Source of the DNA: Corythucha ciliata
Lineage: Eukaryota; Arthropoda; Insecta; Hemiptera; Tingidae
Direction of reading: 5' to 3'
Length of the DNA: 64,000 nucleotides
NCBI GenBank assembly: GCA_038030265.1
Contig: CM075943.1
Location: forward strand, 38,936,001-39,000,000
In this document: one piece after another, positions 23,541 to 34,765 of the stretch
How the letters are laid out: every line of letters starts with the position of its first letter
Position numbering within the stretch: position 1 is the first letter of the stretch
Position numbers and translations under genes: made by a program
The notes under the pieces: model-generated
Told to the model about the DNA's origin: nothing
Database searches by the model: none
The model's input: only the letters and a program-made list of their open reading frames with translations

Positions 23541-23733
23541 GCTACATGCATGTAAATAATAAACCCATGTGTGAAATTTGCGGTGTTTTTTTTTTTTTTG
23601 TGTGTTTTTTGTTTTATACTTTGAGGGGGGGAATGTATTCTTTAAAATGTTTGTCAAGGAAGTTATCAATATGTCCCCTACCTATGTGTACCTGCTTACA
23701 CAAAAAATAACGAGAAAAATAAAAACTGGATTG
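23541..23733 (+). repeat. Second duplicated block, copy 1
   Basis: GCTACATGCATGTAAATAAT to the AAAACTGGATTGC end recurs at 24907-25109, with a longer T-run in the second copy. Together with the 965-bp block this gives the order A-B-A'-C-B', where C (24699-24906) is present only once. The simplest reading is a tandem duplication of A-C-B followed by loss of C from the first copy. Confidence 0.88.
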
Positions 23734-24698
23734 CAGAAGCTCATGAGTATTTTGAAATTGACACTTTGAAGAAGTTTTTTCGATCCATGGGAAGTCGATA
23801 GGCGCAGATTTAGTATGGGCAAGTGGTGGTTTACTTTTATTGCAAAATTAAAAATCTCCATTTCGCACAACTTTGAGGAGATGCCGAGGCCACAGAAATA
23901 GTTATTTTTTGACGAAAATAGCTAGTCCTTACAGGAAAGAGTGTGCTCTTTCCGAATCCATGTTCAAAAGTTGAAGAATGTCAGCTGGGAATCGAGTTAC
24001 TCGCATTTAGTCAAGGAAAATTATGTTATCCAAAAAAGATACTAGAAAAATCATAATTGGAAGGGTTTTGATTTTCAGACCATGGCTTATGGGGTGTTTT
24101 CGATCGCAAATGAGGTCTAATTTTACCCAATTTGTTTTTGTCACACTTATACGCATCCACCCTGTATAGCTCATTTGTTAATTCTCAATTATTTTATTAT
24201 TCAAGAGCTCTAGTAGAAAACAATTATGGCAAAGAAACACAACAAACCGCTTTCCGACAGCTACTTCACTGGTGAATTTATTTTCGAAACGCATTACGAC
24301 GCAAACAAGCTACCCGGCGTGATTGAAATGACCTACAACTTCAAAAATCGTGTAGTTATTAACTGTTGTGTTATTTTAGGAACTGATCCCGTCATATGAC
24401 CCATGAAAATTCCTCAAGTTGACAAAACAACTCATAGGTTAGTATTTGTAAATCATACTTCCAAAGCATTCTTCGTGAAAACGTCCTCGGTCCATCAATA
24501 TCACTTGTCCACTTTAATATGTACTTATTAAAACTAAACGCATCGACCAGATCAAATTTTTTCCTACATTTTCTTGTTGCTTGTTGTTGATTCTTTCACC
24601 TCGTATTCTTTTATATTTTTCCATCCAATATACGACTGTGCCTGTGTGTCACGATCATTTTCCTTCAAACTAGACCCTTATACCTAGCCTATCTAATT
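23734..24698 (+). repeat. Direct duplication, copy 2 (965 bp)
   Basis: This is the partner of 22573-23537. It carries only the right arm of the palindromic element (to about 24164, ending CCACCCTGTA) and has no left arm, which shows that duplication and not transposition made this copy. Confidence 0.92.
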
Positions 24699-24906
24699 TC
24701 TCCCGCAATTTCATCTACCGTATCTTCGTACTTATGGGAGGGGGAACGGCCATTTTTTCGACCGATTTTGGCATTGCACGTTGAGCTTTTGACCAACAAA
24801 TTAATAATGGGGATTTTCAAAGGTTTTGAGATCGTGTGGAGATTTTCAAAGGTTTTGGGATCGTAGGGGTTTGAGTCCATTTTCATGTAGTTTCAAGCCG
24901 GATCTG

Positions 24907-25109
24907 GCTACATGCATGTAAATAATAAACCCATGTGTGAAATTTGCGGTGTTTTTTTTTTTTTTTTTTGTGTGTTTTTTTTTTGTTTTTTATACTTTGA
25001 GGGGGGGAATGTATTCTTTAAAATGTTTGTCAAGGAAGTTATCAATATGTCCCTACCTATGTGTACCTGCTTACACAAAAAATAACGAGAAAAATAAAAA
25101 CTGGATTGC
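24907..25109 (+). repeat. Second duplicated block, copy 2
   Basis: Partner of 23541-23733. The sequence just before it (24806-24906, with GGGATTTTCAAAGGTTTTG twice and TTCAAGCCGGATCTGGCTAC) and its first 40 nt match part of the last IPO11 intron (7730-7845). Confidence 0.85.
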
Positions 25110-25449
25110 GACCGCTCAGCCGTTTTTTCAATACCGTTACATCAATGGAAGTAAGGAATTGCTCCAAGAGAAAAGTGTCCAAAGGAAGTATATCAGTATT
25201 TAAAGCTTTTCACGGTTGCCCCCCCCCCACCATTTTCTCTCTTTTTTTTTTAACGGATAAGTACACTTCATACAAGAATAGATTTTAAAAAATTAAAAGG
25301 CTTAATTTAAATAAAGTAAGTATGATTCCGTAATTACCCAGTGTTTTTTCCTTTCCAACCAAGTCATAATGACTAATAAAATTAACTATAGTTATAATGC
25401 ATCTATGTAAATGCACCACATAAAAGTAATTTAATTCAACTCGTTGTGC
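25110..25449. other. Intergenic, no recognisable gene
   Basis: AT-rich sequence between the duplication and the inverted satellite. No feature seen. Confidence 0.4.
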
Positions 25450-25775
25450 TGCGGGGAGAGGGGGGGTCAGCAAATTACCGGATCGTCATCAAATTTTGTT
25501 GGCTTGTACTGCCAGCGGAGTAAAGTATAACAACAGAAAATCAGCCCAGTCGGAACGCTTTATGGAGAGTTATGGGCTGGTCTGCAGAATTCAACTTGCT
25601 TTGGTGTGAGGACAGGGGGGCCAGCAAATTACCGGATCGTCATCAAATTTTGTTGGCTTGTACTGCCACCGGAGTAAAGTATAAATACAGAAAATCAGCC
25701 CAGTCGTAACGCTTTACGGAGAGTTATAGGCTGGTCCGCAGAATTCGTTTTGTTGGTCCGCAAATTAGGAGGACC
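25450..25775 (-). repeat. Satellite, two units of about 157 bp, inverted
   Basis: The segment holds GGTCAGCAAATTACCGGATC twice and GGCTGGTCCGCAGAATTCG-like ends about 157 bp apart. This is the inverse of the array at 18500-19172. It ends with the same boundary sequence, GTTTTGTTGGTCCGCAAAT then TAGGAGGACC, also inverted. The shared boundary suggests that the repeats are internal to one transposable element present twice. Confidence 0.88.
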
Positions 25776-27030
25776 CCTGCCACTCTCCCCTTGTAAGCAG
25801 CTCTGGCTGTCCCACTACAGCTTTGTTTCCTAAATTTTTCGAGCAACTGCTCTGCATTCCCCACACAGACCATGAGTGCTCGTAGGCAGTCCGCGGGAAA
25901 CGTAAATCCCCTGACTTTACGTCTATGTTCCTGTTTTTGTTCTTTTTAACGGATTTGGATTTCATGAAGTGGTATGTGAGTTGCCTGGAGACGTGCGTCC
26001 CACCTTTTTTGGGCATTAAACCCCCTATAATACAATACAAGAGAGAGTGAATGAAAAATTTCCGACGCAAACAATTCTAAACAATTTGACCCAAGGGCAC
26101 ATCGCGTATTTCAATTTTCTGTAAACAAAGTACAAAAAACTACTAGAATATTAAGACTTTCAAGAACGACTGGACTTGCAAATTGATAGGATGGAAAGTG
26201 GGAAGACCAATACTAACTCTGCCACTGAAACCAATGGACGTCGTCATGGTAAGAGTTGAAAAAATCATTCACACTTAAATGCTTCTTTCAGCTAATTCAT
26301 AACTTCAGTTAAACGAGCCTCACAACTGGTTGATATGACTTGCTTGCCAGAATAGACTTTTGAGGTGAGCTAGGAGCCCGACAAAAACCAGAGCTAATTA
26401 TTACGATGTTGATGAGTGAGAAATTGATCCATTTCTATTAAAAAAAAATCTACGGCTCTACATTTACTTACAAATGAGTGCAGAGAATGAGAGTAACAGT
26501 ACACCGCACCCTACTATCCAGAGACGCATTATTGTACTCTATCCCCTTTGACCAAATTTCTTGTTCATGGACCAGATAAGTCAAGACGTGAGTTCATTGA
26601 CCATCAGTAACACATTTCAAACTTTATTAATCGCAATTAGGAACGAAAAATCAATTAAAAGCATTAGAAATTCAATTTGACAGCAATATAACCCAGAAGT
26701 GCACTTATAACCTTCACGGCGATAAGAATGGTGCAGTGAATCGTTTCCGGCGTTTTAAGCCGTTCAGCTCTTTTCTGGACAGTGAAATAGTTAATTTTCA
26801 TTGTACGGCTGCCTATGTTATGTTCATTTTGATTTCCGAAGATTCTGAAATCATTTCTTACTCAAAGCAACAACTTAACTAGAGAGGGAACAGCTGATAT
26901 GAGGTTGTTAACTAATTATCAGTTTGACAGTTGTTATCATTGAATGCGATTTTCCGTGTCAAGGGACTCCAGGGCAAGGCCGTACAGACAAAAAGTTTAT
27001 TCAATTCAAGGAAGTTTTTTTTGAAGATCG
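25776..27030. other. Intergenic, probably includes the 5' UTR of the UPF0729 gene at its end
   Basis: No gene or element is recognised from 25776 to about 26900. A likely 5' UTR exon of the next gene ends at 27030, before a GTAAGT donor (27031) whose acceptor TTTCAG ends at 27100. Confidence 0.4.
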
Positions 27031-27100
27031 TGAAAGTAAGTTTCCAGGAATTTAGGTCCATAAAAAGTCGAAGACTTCCCGCAAAATTCAATCGTTTCAG

Positions 27101-27364
27101 ATGGTCTGTATTCCGTGTTTTTTGATGCCGTTCGTCATGCCAATTCTTCTTATTCTATGGAAGTTCCTTCAGCCTGTTGTGTCTCTGTTTTGGAATGTGG
27201 ACGACAAAAAGTCGATCAGCGGCGGCGAGTGTCCCGTGAAGGGGGGTAAGTCCGATTCGACTACTACGACGACGGAGCAACTGGGCAGGAACGAACCGTC
27301 TCGAGTGGTGAAGTCTGAGGGGATCATCGCTGGCGGGTCTTCAGCGAGTAAAAAGGACGATTAA
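27101..27364 (+). CDS. UPF0729 (C18orf32-like) microprotein
   Basis: An 87-residue protein that begins MVCIPCFLMPFVMPILLILW, the hallmark start of the UPF0729 family (human C18orf32): MVCIPC followed by a hydrophobic helix and a charged, Lys-rich tail (ends SASKKDD). The family members are small proteins of 70-90 residues linked with lipid droplets and the ER. Residues 1-32 would form the membrane segment; residues 36-87 are polar, with a Thr run (TTTTTE). The ATG follows directly after a TTTCAG acceptor at 27100, and a GTAAGT donor lies at 27031, so the 5' UTR has an intron of 70 nt. That layout supports this start. Function is inferred from family only. Confidence 0.88.
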   Translation: MVCIPCFLMPFVMPILLILWKFLQPVVSLFWNVDDKKSISGGECPVKGGKSDSTTTTTEQLGRNEPSRVVKSEGIIAGGSSASKKDD

Positions 27365-28009
27365 AAAGAGGGGTCGCTGGCGTGTGTTTAACCATGACTG
27401 GCTGTTGTGCAATGAGATGTTCATGTAAAGGAGAAACTTGGATGGTGGACGGTTTTCAAGGGAGATCGTCATTCCTTTTTTCTTTTTATTTAGATCTTAT
27501 TTTTTTTTTTTTTTTTTCTACTCAAAATTTTTCCTTTGAATGTGTTTCCTTATATCTCTGAGAGAAATACTGTTGCGAAACAAATTCATGTAATGATTAA
27601 ATTTGCGAAATGCGAGAAGGTTTCAGTCGTCAGAAATCGTTAATCGGAATCTTTTGCGTATTATTCAAGGTAGTAAAAAATGTCGAAAAATGAGCTCCGT
27701 TTGTCAGCATCGTAGTTTGTTAATTTACAAAGAAAATTAAAGTATCAGGCCTTTTCAAACGTTGCCCTGGGTTTAACGTCTTCGGCGTCAAACCGTTAGT
27801 GCTCGTTGAAGTGGGAATTCAACTATACAATAATTAAATATTTCTATCGACCTAATTGTTTAAATCATTTTTTCATGCACTGCATGACCTACGAGATATT
27901 TAGTTACGAGATTGTAGTTTTAGGCCTCAATAGCGTAAAAAGTAATTTAACGGATTTTTTGGTCCTTCAAGCCAAAAGACCAACTCCGGGGGTTTTTGTC
28001 GAATTGGCG
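27365..28009. other. 3' UTR and intergenic sequence of the UPF0729 gene
   Basis: T-rich sequence after the stop, including a T-run near 27500-27517. No canonical AATAAA close by was noticed. No other feature seen. Confidence 0.4.
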
Positions 28010-28642
28010 TAGGGTTGCCAGATCTCCGTTTTCGCCCGAAGTCTCGGGGCCTGGGATTCGGTCTCTGGCCGGGCGAAACAATATGTATATGTATATCATA
28101 AGTTCGGGAAAGAAAAAAAAATCCCTATCTAAAAATTTATTTCTTGAATCAACGTCTTTGTATGAGCCACTTTTTTTTATCGGAAAAGGTTGGAGCTAGA
28201 GGAAAAGCTCGAGACAAATGCTTGGCCTAATAACTACCCCTCCGCACCCCAAGAAAATATACATTTTTGCCTCAGAACAACAAACAACAACACAAAACAA
28301 TCATCATCAACAACATCAATCTGGTTGTCGATTCTAACGATGGCAAAACGGGCCGACGGGCCGGCCTGTTAACTATCTGCTGAAACTGGTTATTTGACCA
28401 TAAAATTGGGAAATTTATTTGTCCCAAGAGATATCTAGTCTTTGTTAAACTTCAGATTGGATCCACATTTTTTAAACCTCTGTAACCTCTTTCAGATTAA
28501 CCCTTTGGTCCAAATAATGCAGATTGGTCATTTGGGCGATGAGGATTCGAGTCAACATACGTAGTATTCCCCCCTCCCATCACAATATACATACCTACAT
28601 TAAATATATTCGGGCGAAGAGCTTCGGCTATCTGGCAACCCC
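28010..28642. mobile_element. Palindromic MITE-like element, about 630 bp
   Basis: TAGGGTTGCCAGATCTCCG near 28010 faces CTATCTGGCAACCCC near 28628-28642. Further in, TTCGCCCGAAGTCTCGG faces TTCGGGCGAAGAGCTTCGG. The outer arms match over about 25-40 nt, and CATAT-rich stretches follow in both. The two short open frames inside (27996-28199 and 28190-28372) look non-coding. Confidence 0.55.
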
Positions 28643-29609
28643 AGAAATGGACCAGCTTCTTGAAAAATGAAATTTCGCGGGGTTGCCTTGTTAAAAATCA
28701 TCCAAAATGTTCATATCCAAGCTTGCAATTTTGCTGGTCTTGTTGCACAAAGAAAAAAAAAAAAAAACAAATTTGTTCAGTTCGCAAGGCGGAAGGCCCA
28801 ATATATTTCTCATTACTGACTAACAAAAAGTTAGTTAATTTTATTCAAAGACGAGGAATCAGTAGGTAGTAGGTGTAGGTACCAAAGAGTGAGTTTTTTT
28901 ACATTTTTTTACAGACAAGTAATTAAGTGCAGTTAATTACTTACTTGTAATTATAATTCCGTAATTAATTGTACAGGTAATAAAATAATGTTCAACCCTA
29001 TAAATAACGACCAGGCGAATAAATATTTGTTGTTCGAATTTAATGCCTCGTCTTTAATTCAAACTATTCAAAGTATACGACATGATGAAAGCAACATGAT
29101 GTTAGTCTGGAAATGATGGAACGCTTTAATGCATTCCTCCTTGATAAATCTGGAACATGTTTACCTGAGAATTTGAAGAATTATAAAGTCAAGTCAGGAC
29201 TGTTGACCCGAATTATTGGGCATCGACCAAAGCACAAAAAGTCGGAGCCCATCTATATGCCCTGATTAATACTCTCATGAGGACAATGCTCGATAATGTG
29301 AATGTGCTGTTTGTGTTGGGGGTATATTTTTTCCTAACAAAAATAAATTCGATGAGCTGCGGCTTGATGATATACATATATTAATATTTAGGACCTTCGG
29401 CAATTATATGATTGACCTTGTTTTCATCCCCACTAGGATAACAGATAAGGTGCTTCCTCTCGAACTCGACTGTCATTAGAATGAAAACAATGACATGCAC
29501 AAGGAAATTATTTAAAAATTCCATTCTGTAGGATCTTCGCCTCAAGACTCAGGGAGGCTCGTTGACTTTTGTTTTGAATCAAAAAGGCGAGGGTGAAAAT
29601 TAAAAATAA
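28643..29609. other. Intergenic, one short coding-like fragment
   Basis: A 55-codon frame at about 29098-29265 (starting MMERFNAFLLDKSGTCLP) has amino-acid composition like a real protein fragment, but I do not recognise it and it has no start or splice context. The rest, up to the MLYCD start, shows nothing. Confidence 0.3.
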
Positions 29610-31962
29610 ATGGCCGCGTCCGGGAATAAAATCCTCGCCAGAGCGTCGACGGCGCTAACCTTGTCTCAGAGGCTTTGCAAAAAATTATACGGCGACTACT
29701 GCAGTAGTCGAGTATTGAATTTGGCGTACGGGGCGGCTTTGGCGAAGTCCTACACCGCTCCTTCTACAAGGCTACCGCTGGTGTTGACGACGACGTCTTT
29801 GCCCGCCCGGCAGTTGGTGATGTCATCCTCGTCGGCCGACGACGATCTTCATTGCAATCTTCCCACTGATCTACCCGAAGAAGGTCCTCCGTGCCGTCCT
29901 AATCGACGGCCAAGCACTGTGAATGACGAAGCACGATTGATCGGTATGCTCAAAGAATTGTTCTCGTACAGAAATAGCAACGTCGGTGGATGGATTGTTG
30001 AGGTAAGCGATGATTAAGTGTACGATTATCCGCGTTCTCTAGTTCCTGCTTTTCTTTTTCCCAGAATAAGGCTAAGACGATAGTCCAGTTTTATAAATGC
30101 TTTCTAAAGCCACACAAAGAAGGGTTTCTTGAAGTTTTAGCCACTGAGTTCTCTGTGGACCAGGATCAGCTCAACCGAGCCATCAAGCAATTCGTAGGTT
30201 ATGACCTAGCCTTTTTAATCTTTGGATTAGTATCCAACCTAGAATAACGCATGCGTCCTTTCATTCCGGACATAGGCTTTGAATTTCACGTTTCCTCATT
30301 CAAGTCTGACCTTACACACCATTCTTAATTATTAAGTGTATTTTTTTCCTCAGAGCGAATTTCCTCCAGGCTCAGCTCTCTCTCTGAAGGCTGAGGAACA
30401 GTTAAAAACAGTGCTCACCCCCCAGTATGCCTGGCTCTTTAAAGTCATTGGCCGCCTTGAGGCTGGAGTTAAATTTCTAGTCGATCTACGAACTGACATA
30501 CTGGTATAAATTCCTAGGGTTCATACAAAACCGTTTCTGCAAGTTTCTCCCATATGTCTACTTCGAAGGCAATGCTATCGTCCTTGGACCCAGCAAACCC
30601 TTTGTACGTGCGAATACAAAAACTGAACAGCACGCTGAAAGATTTGCTGTCTCTTTGGTTCAGTGTTGGGTTTCTAAACTTGGAGCGAGTGACTTGGAAA
30701 TCTCCCTGCGAAATGTTACAGAAGGTTGGACAGATTGAAACAAATTATGCATCTCTCCTCCTTTAACACGATCCTTTAGATCTCTGAATATGAAGCTGTT
30801 CATCCAATGAGAAGTTGGACTGATTTGAAACGTCGAGTGGGACTGTATAGGCGTTGCTTCGTCTACACGCATAGTGCTATGCCCGGGGAGCCTCTCGTCG
30901 TATTACACACGGCTTTAACCCCGGAAATTTCAACAAGTACTAAGGGTCTCATCGCATCAACCCAGAGAATGTCAGGTAAATTGATGCTTGGTCGTTTGAA
31001 CCAGAGAAATATGTATTCAGCTGCCTGTCATTTGTCAGTCGATTCCAGTTCCTCAGACGATTCTTTGCTCGCAAATGAAGATTATGAAGATCCTAACCTA
31101 ATAAACGCCGTGATATTTTACTCAATTTCGTCGACTCAAAAAGGTTTACAGGTAGCGAGGAATATTAAGACGCCTAAAATGCCGAACTCCCTTAATAATA
31201 AATTATTATTCTTAGGGAATAGAGCTGGGTAACTACCTAATCAAACGAGTAGTCACTGAAATTCAAGCAGAGTTTCCAAGAGTGACTCAATTTTCGACAC
31301 TGTCCCCTATTCCAACGTTCAAAACATGGCTCATGGAGAAAATCAAATCCGCAGAGAAAGGTTTTTTGTCTATTTTATAAGTTCCTTTTTCGGAGGTAAA
31401 AATGACAGTTTCAGATAAGCTAGACACCCCAGCACTCCCCCTAGACAAGTGGACAGCCCTTGCGGAACTGGCCGGTGGTTGGGACAGTCTTCGACGCTCC
31501 TTGCACAACAATACGTGGATAAATGACGAACGTTTAACGGAAGCTTTGGAAAAGCCAATGCTCGCCACCTGCGCCCACTATTTGTACAAGGAGAAAAGAC
31601 GTGGTCTGGCTTTCGATCTTGTTGGTAAGTCCTGCGGGAGAAAAGTGGCGTTCTCCTCGAGTCATTCGGTTGAAAATTCCACAGCTAATTTTCACCTACG
31701 CAACGGAGCGACAATGTGGCGACTGAACTGGATGGCGGATATGTCACCGCGTGGGATGACAAATTCTTGCGGATTAATGATAAATTACAGGTGAGTTCCT
31801 TTTTTCCCCCGACGTTAAAACCATTGCTAATCTGTGTTGCTTCGTAGATATTTCCTTGAAGAAACTGAGGCTAACAGCAAAAATTATTTGGAAAATAAAA
31901 TTATTAACGCCTCCGAACAGATTATTAAGCTCGCAGGAGAAAAAATGACTTCGAAGATGTGA
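29610..31962 (+). CDS. MLYCD: Malonyl-CoA decarboxylase, complete, nine exons
   Basis: The enzyme converts malonyl-CoA to acetyl-CoA and CO2, relieving the block on fatty-acid import into mitochondria. Exons: 29610-30002, 30065-30193, 30354-30503, 30569-30724, 30780-31151, 31216-31360, 31415-31624, 31685-31790 and 31848-31962, all GT/AG and in frame, giving 591 residues (human about 490). The helical N-domain is residues about 110-255. The catalytic GNAT-like domain has [15 protein letters not shown], [58 protein letters not shown] (active-site Ser region, about residue 430) and NFHLRNG (active-site His, residue 522) motifs. The first 40 residues are basic and Ser/Thr-rich, like a mitochondrial presequence. 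The protein ends SKM, a plausible peroxisomal PTS1 variant. Residues about 330-384 are a Ser/Asp-rich insertion absent from the human enzyme. Intron 2 holds a dispersed repeat. Confidence 0.95.
30242..30325 (+). repeat. Dispersed repeat copy in MLYCD intron 2
   Basis: GAATAACGCATGCGTCCTTTC followed by GGCTTTGAATTTCA and a TCAAGTCTGACCT end matches 32423-32505 and 36221-36303 at roughly 80-85 percent by eye. The other copies contain GGTTCGAGTCTGAC, a little like a tRNA B box, but no A box or tail was seen, so a SINE origin is only a possibility. Confidence 0.7.
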
Positions 31963-32111
31963 TAATGACTGTGATGAAGGTTTCGGGATAGTTAGACAGG
32001 AATGCGTCGTCGACGTTACTTTCTTGTTTTAGCGTTGTGTTTTAACTTGAAAACCGCATTTTTAAGCCGGATTAATAGGCCAAAATTAGGAGCCCTAACA
32101 TTGGTCCAACT
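31963..32111. other. Likely 3' UTR of MLYCD
   Basis: Short AT-rich sequence after the MLYCD stop, before the duplicated block begins near 32112. No polyadenylation hexamer is obvious. Confidence 0.4.
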
Positions 32112-32589
32112 ATATATTCACGTGAAACAGTTTGCATGAGGTTTGTGCCCTGGGAGTACGTCTCATCCTCCGTTTACTATACTTTTACTACATTTTAGAG
32201 TACCAAATCTTAATGTCATTTTCTCGAAACGAGCAGTTTACTGTTCTTCAGACCTGATATATTCCCAACTAAAATCTATGAATCCGCTTTTACGAATTTT
32301 TCTTACGTTTACTTTGTTTTGTACGGGAATGTTGATTTAATAAGTTGTACGTTATTGAAACTGAGGAAATACATTGAATTCTACTATTTTACGAAATTGT
32401 TAGGGCATGAAGATCGAACCTTTGAATAACGCATGCGTCCTTTCATTTCAGCCCTTGGCTTTGAATTTCAGGTTTCCTGGTTCGAGTCTGACCTCCACGA
32501 ACTGTAACTGTCGTGTGTAAAACGACTGATTTTACAAGTAAAATGGAATTATTGTTCACGAAAGGTGGAATTTGGTCTCCAGGTCCTCA

Positions 32590-32830
32590 TTTAGACTCAC
32601 TCATTTAGAAACTGTTTTTGGATTTTGGCTCCTTGAAAAAACAAAGTTTGTGGGTTTAACTGTCTCAAAAACCAACTTAAGGGAGAGGGATTCTCATACA
32701 AAAAAAAAAACAAAAAAAAAAAACAATTTCACGGGATTTGCTCCACATAAAACCAAATTCATCGGATTCGGCTCTCAGAAAATCCAATTTTGGAGGTTAG
32801 GCCATTCATAACATCAACTTTGTTTCGCTC
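32590..32830 (+). repeat. Degenerate array, about 31-nt unit
   Basis: Units such as CAATTTCACGGGATTTGCTC plus ACATAAAACC, and AAATTCATCGGATTCGGCTC plus TCAGAAAATCC, follow each other at 30-32 nt. They match the family at 641-1190. The duplicate lies at 36380-36620. Confidence 0.75.
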
Positions 32831-33184
32831 TCACCAAAATCAATCGAGAGAACAACTAAGGCTGTTTTCAAAGCCAATTTTGCGTGCTTGAGGGTGGTTT
32901 TATCAATCACTGGATACCTCGTACAATAGCTCTCTCTCGAATAACTTTATAGCGTTTTCCATTTGCATAAAATTCCGCTCGGAAGCCGAGCATTTACACT
33001 CGTCTTCTCTGAACAGGGCCGTTTTTAGGGGGTAGGCGACCGCCTAGGGGCCCCGGCGGCTTGGAATAAAAATAATCGTTCAGGAGTTACACTCGGCTTA
33101 ATTTTTACAATTTTGAGGCACTTCTGTTGAAACGATTAAAAATCGTGTTCTAAAATGCCCAAGCACACAAATTAATGATTTTTA

Positions 33185-33640
33185 ATGGAGAGAAAATCCG
33201 AGAAATTTGGGAATTACAGAGCTAAAAATCCGAATAATTTGGTTTTTGAAGAATTGAGCCCCGCGAAATTGGCTTTGAAGACGCCTTATTCACAAAAAGG
33301 GGTCTTGAAAGATCCAAACGTGAAAGTGAAATTGGCGTACTTGAGCCAAGCACCGAAATGTCCATTTTAAATAGCCAAATTCAAGAAATTTGGTTGCTAA
33401 AGTGGACCGAACCGTGGGTTTTAAAAGAAGAGAAATCCGCCCAGTTGACGCGAAATTGCTTTTTCCAATGAGAGAAACCTCGCGAGATTGTATTTTGAAG
33501 AAGATATAATTACGAAACCCTCGAAATTGATATTTGAAAGAGCCGAACCCACGGAACTTGTTTATTCAGTTGAGACGGACCCCCCCCCTCCACAATTGCT
33601 ATTTTAAAGAGCTGAGTCCAATAAATTCGGATCTTGAAGG
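33185..33640 (-). repeat. Degenerate array, about 31-nt unit, opposite strand
   Basis: Units read GAGCCCCGCGAAATTGGCTT plus TGAAGA and similar. This is the inverse complement of the unit at 641-1190, so the same family lies here on the minus strand, inside the hAT-type element. Duplicate at 37010-37480. Confidence 0.7.
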
Positions 33641-34189
33641 ATATCTCTCCGTACGAAACTTGAACGTGTTACAACTTCGGCCCCAGGAACGACGTGTTTC
33701 AATGGAGGCCATTCTGCTTGCAGTCTGCCTCCGCAGTTCGACAATTTTCCACTTTCGATTAAATTAATCGTGTCCCGGCCAAGTTTGTGAACATTCCCCG
33801 TCCAAGTCCTTCGTTTCAGCGGCTTCAGAGCCGAACAGACAAGACAATTTCATTGGCCGAACTAGCCAAATATCCTTTCCTTAAAAGTGCAAAATACTGT
33901 TCGGTTTAATCTGCTATTAATCGCAAAAAAATCCCGGTTTCATGGCTGAATCGCCATTTTTGGACATCATTAATTTTATTGACAAATAGTCTGTTTTATA
34001 GGGGGGTTTTTGGATCTTTTTGTAACGTTGTAACTGTCTTGGGAATGTAGAATTTTCATAATGAGGGCAAAGAAATGAAAAATCTTCTCCCACTTGTTTT
34101 ATTTGAACTATCGTGGCCGCGGTTTCGGCAACGCCATTATTTTCAAACGAGTCAACGAATAAAACACAACCGGTGTTGATACGTTTAGG

Positions 34190-34680
34190 GCACGAATCTA
34201 TTTTTAGGGCGTATAGAGTCAATTTTTGCAATTTTTCGGAGGCGAAGTAAAGGCGGGAGTGCTCAGTTTTGGCCATTCTTGGCGCGCTTTTGGCATTTTC
34301 ATGGCGGGAGACATCTGTATAGGCATTTTTAGGGTGCGAATCGTCAGTTTTTAGCCATTTTTAGAGTGCGAGGAGCCAATTTAGCTGTTTTCGGACGCCA
34401 AGTATCCAGAAAGCCAAGGCCACTTTTCGTGCGCGAATGGTCGATTTAGCCATTTTTAGGGCGCGAATCATGTACTTTTCAGGTATTTTCATGGCTCCCT
34501 AATTCGTACGTCTAGCAATTTATAAGGCACGAGTAAGTCAGTTTGGCTACTATTAGAGCGACAATCGCCAGTTTTGCTATTTTTAGGTCGTAAATTATCA
34601 AGTGTAGTCATTTTTAAGGCGCGAAAATCTTCATTTTTTGGTGCGACTGTAGTCAGCTTATCCGGTTTTTTGTGGGAATA
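34190..34680 (+). repeat. Degenerate array with ATTTTTAGGGCGCGAAT core
   Basis: About twelve loose units of 30-40 nt have the core CATTTTTAGGGCGCGAATC and a CAGTTTAGC-like second half (34200, 34260, 34325, 34355, 34440 and on). This stretch is missing from copy 2 of the duplication. The GCGAA core recalls the other minisatellites in this window. Confidence 0.7.
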
Positions 34681-34765
34681 CCTATAGTTTAGCTATTTGA
34701 AGGATGCGGGTGGCTATTTTTTTGTAGAGCAGAGCATGCAATTTCTAAACCCCTGCCATTTATAG

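Larger units (their letters stand above)
32112..34765 (+). repeat. Large direct duplication, copy 1
   Basis: From TATTCACGTGAAACAGTTTG onward, this block aligns with 35912-38110 at an initial offset of about 3.8 kb, with high identity. Copy 1 has about 480 bp (34180-34660) that copy 2 lacks, rejoining at TTTTTTGTGGGAATACCTA. It loses similarity after about 34765. No gene is inside; the short ORFs here (32143-32340, 33185-33370 and others) recur in copy 2 only because the DNA is duplicated. Confidence 0.92.
33014..34765 (+). mobile_element. hAT-type non-autonomous element, right end missing (copy 1)
   Basis: This begins CAGGGCCGTTTTTAG at 33014, preceded by TCTCTGAA (33006-33013), just as in copy 2. 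The right terminal repeat found in copy 2 (38176-38190) is absent here, because similarity ends near 34765. The element was therefore in place before the block duplicated, and this copy was later truncated. Confidence 0.75.

Noticed and set aside
23682..23870. Duplicate minus-strand frames at 22.4-22.7 and 23.7-23.9 kb (MCEMEIFNFAIKV start)
   Set aside because: The identical start comes from the duplicated MITE arm; no coding constraint is visible.
33185..33370. Open frames repeated at 33.2 and 37.0 kb as a duplicated gene
   Set aside because: They coincide with the degenerate 31-nt array inside a hAT-type element, and the second copy is frameshifted.
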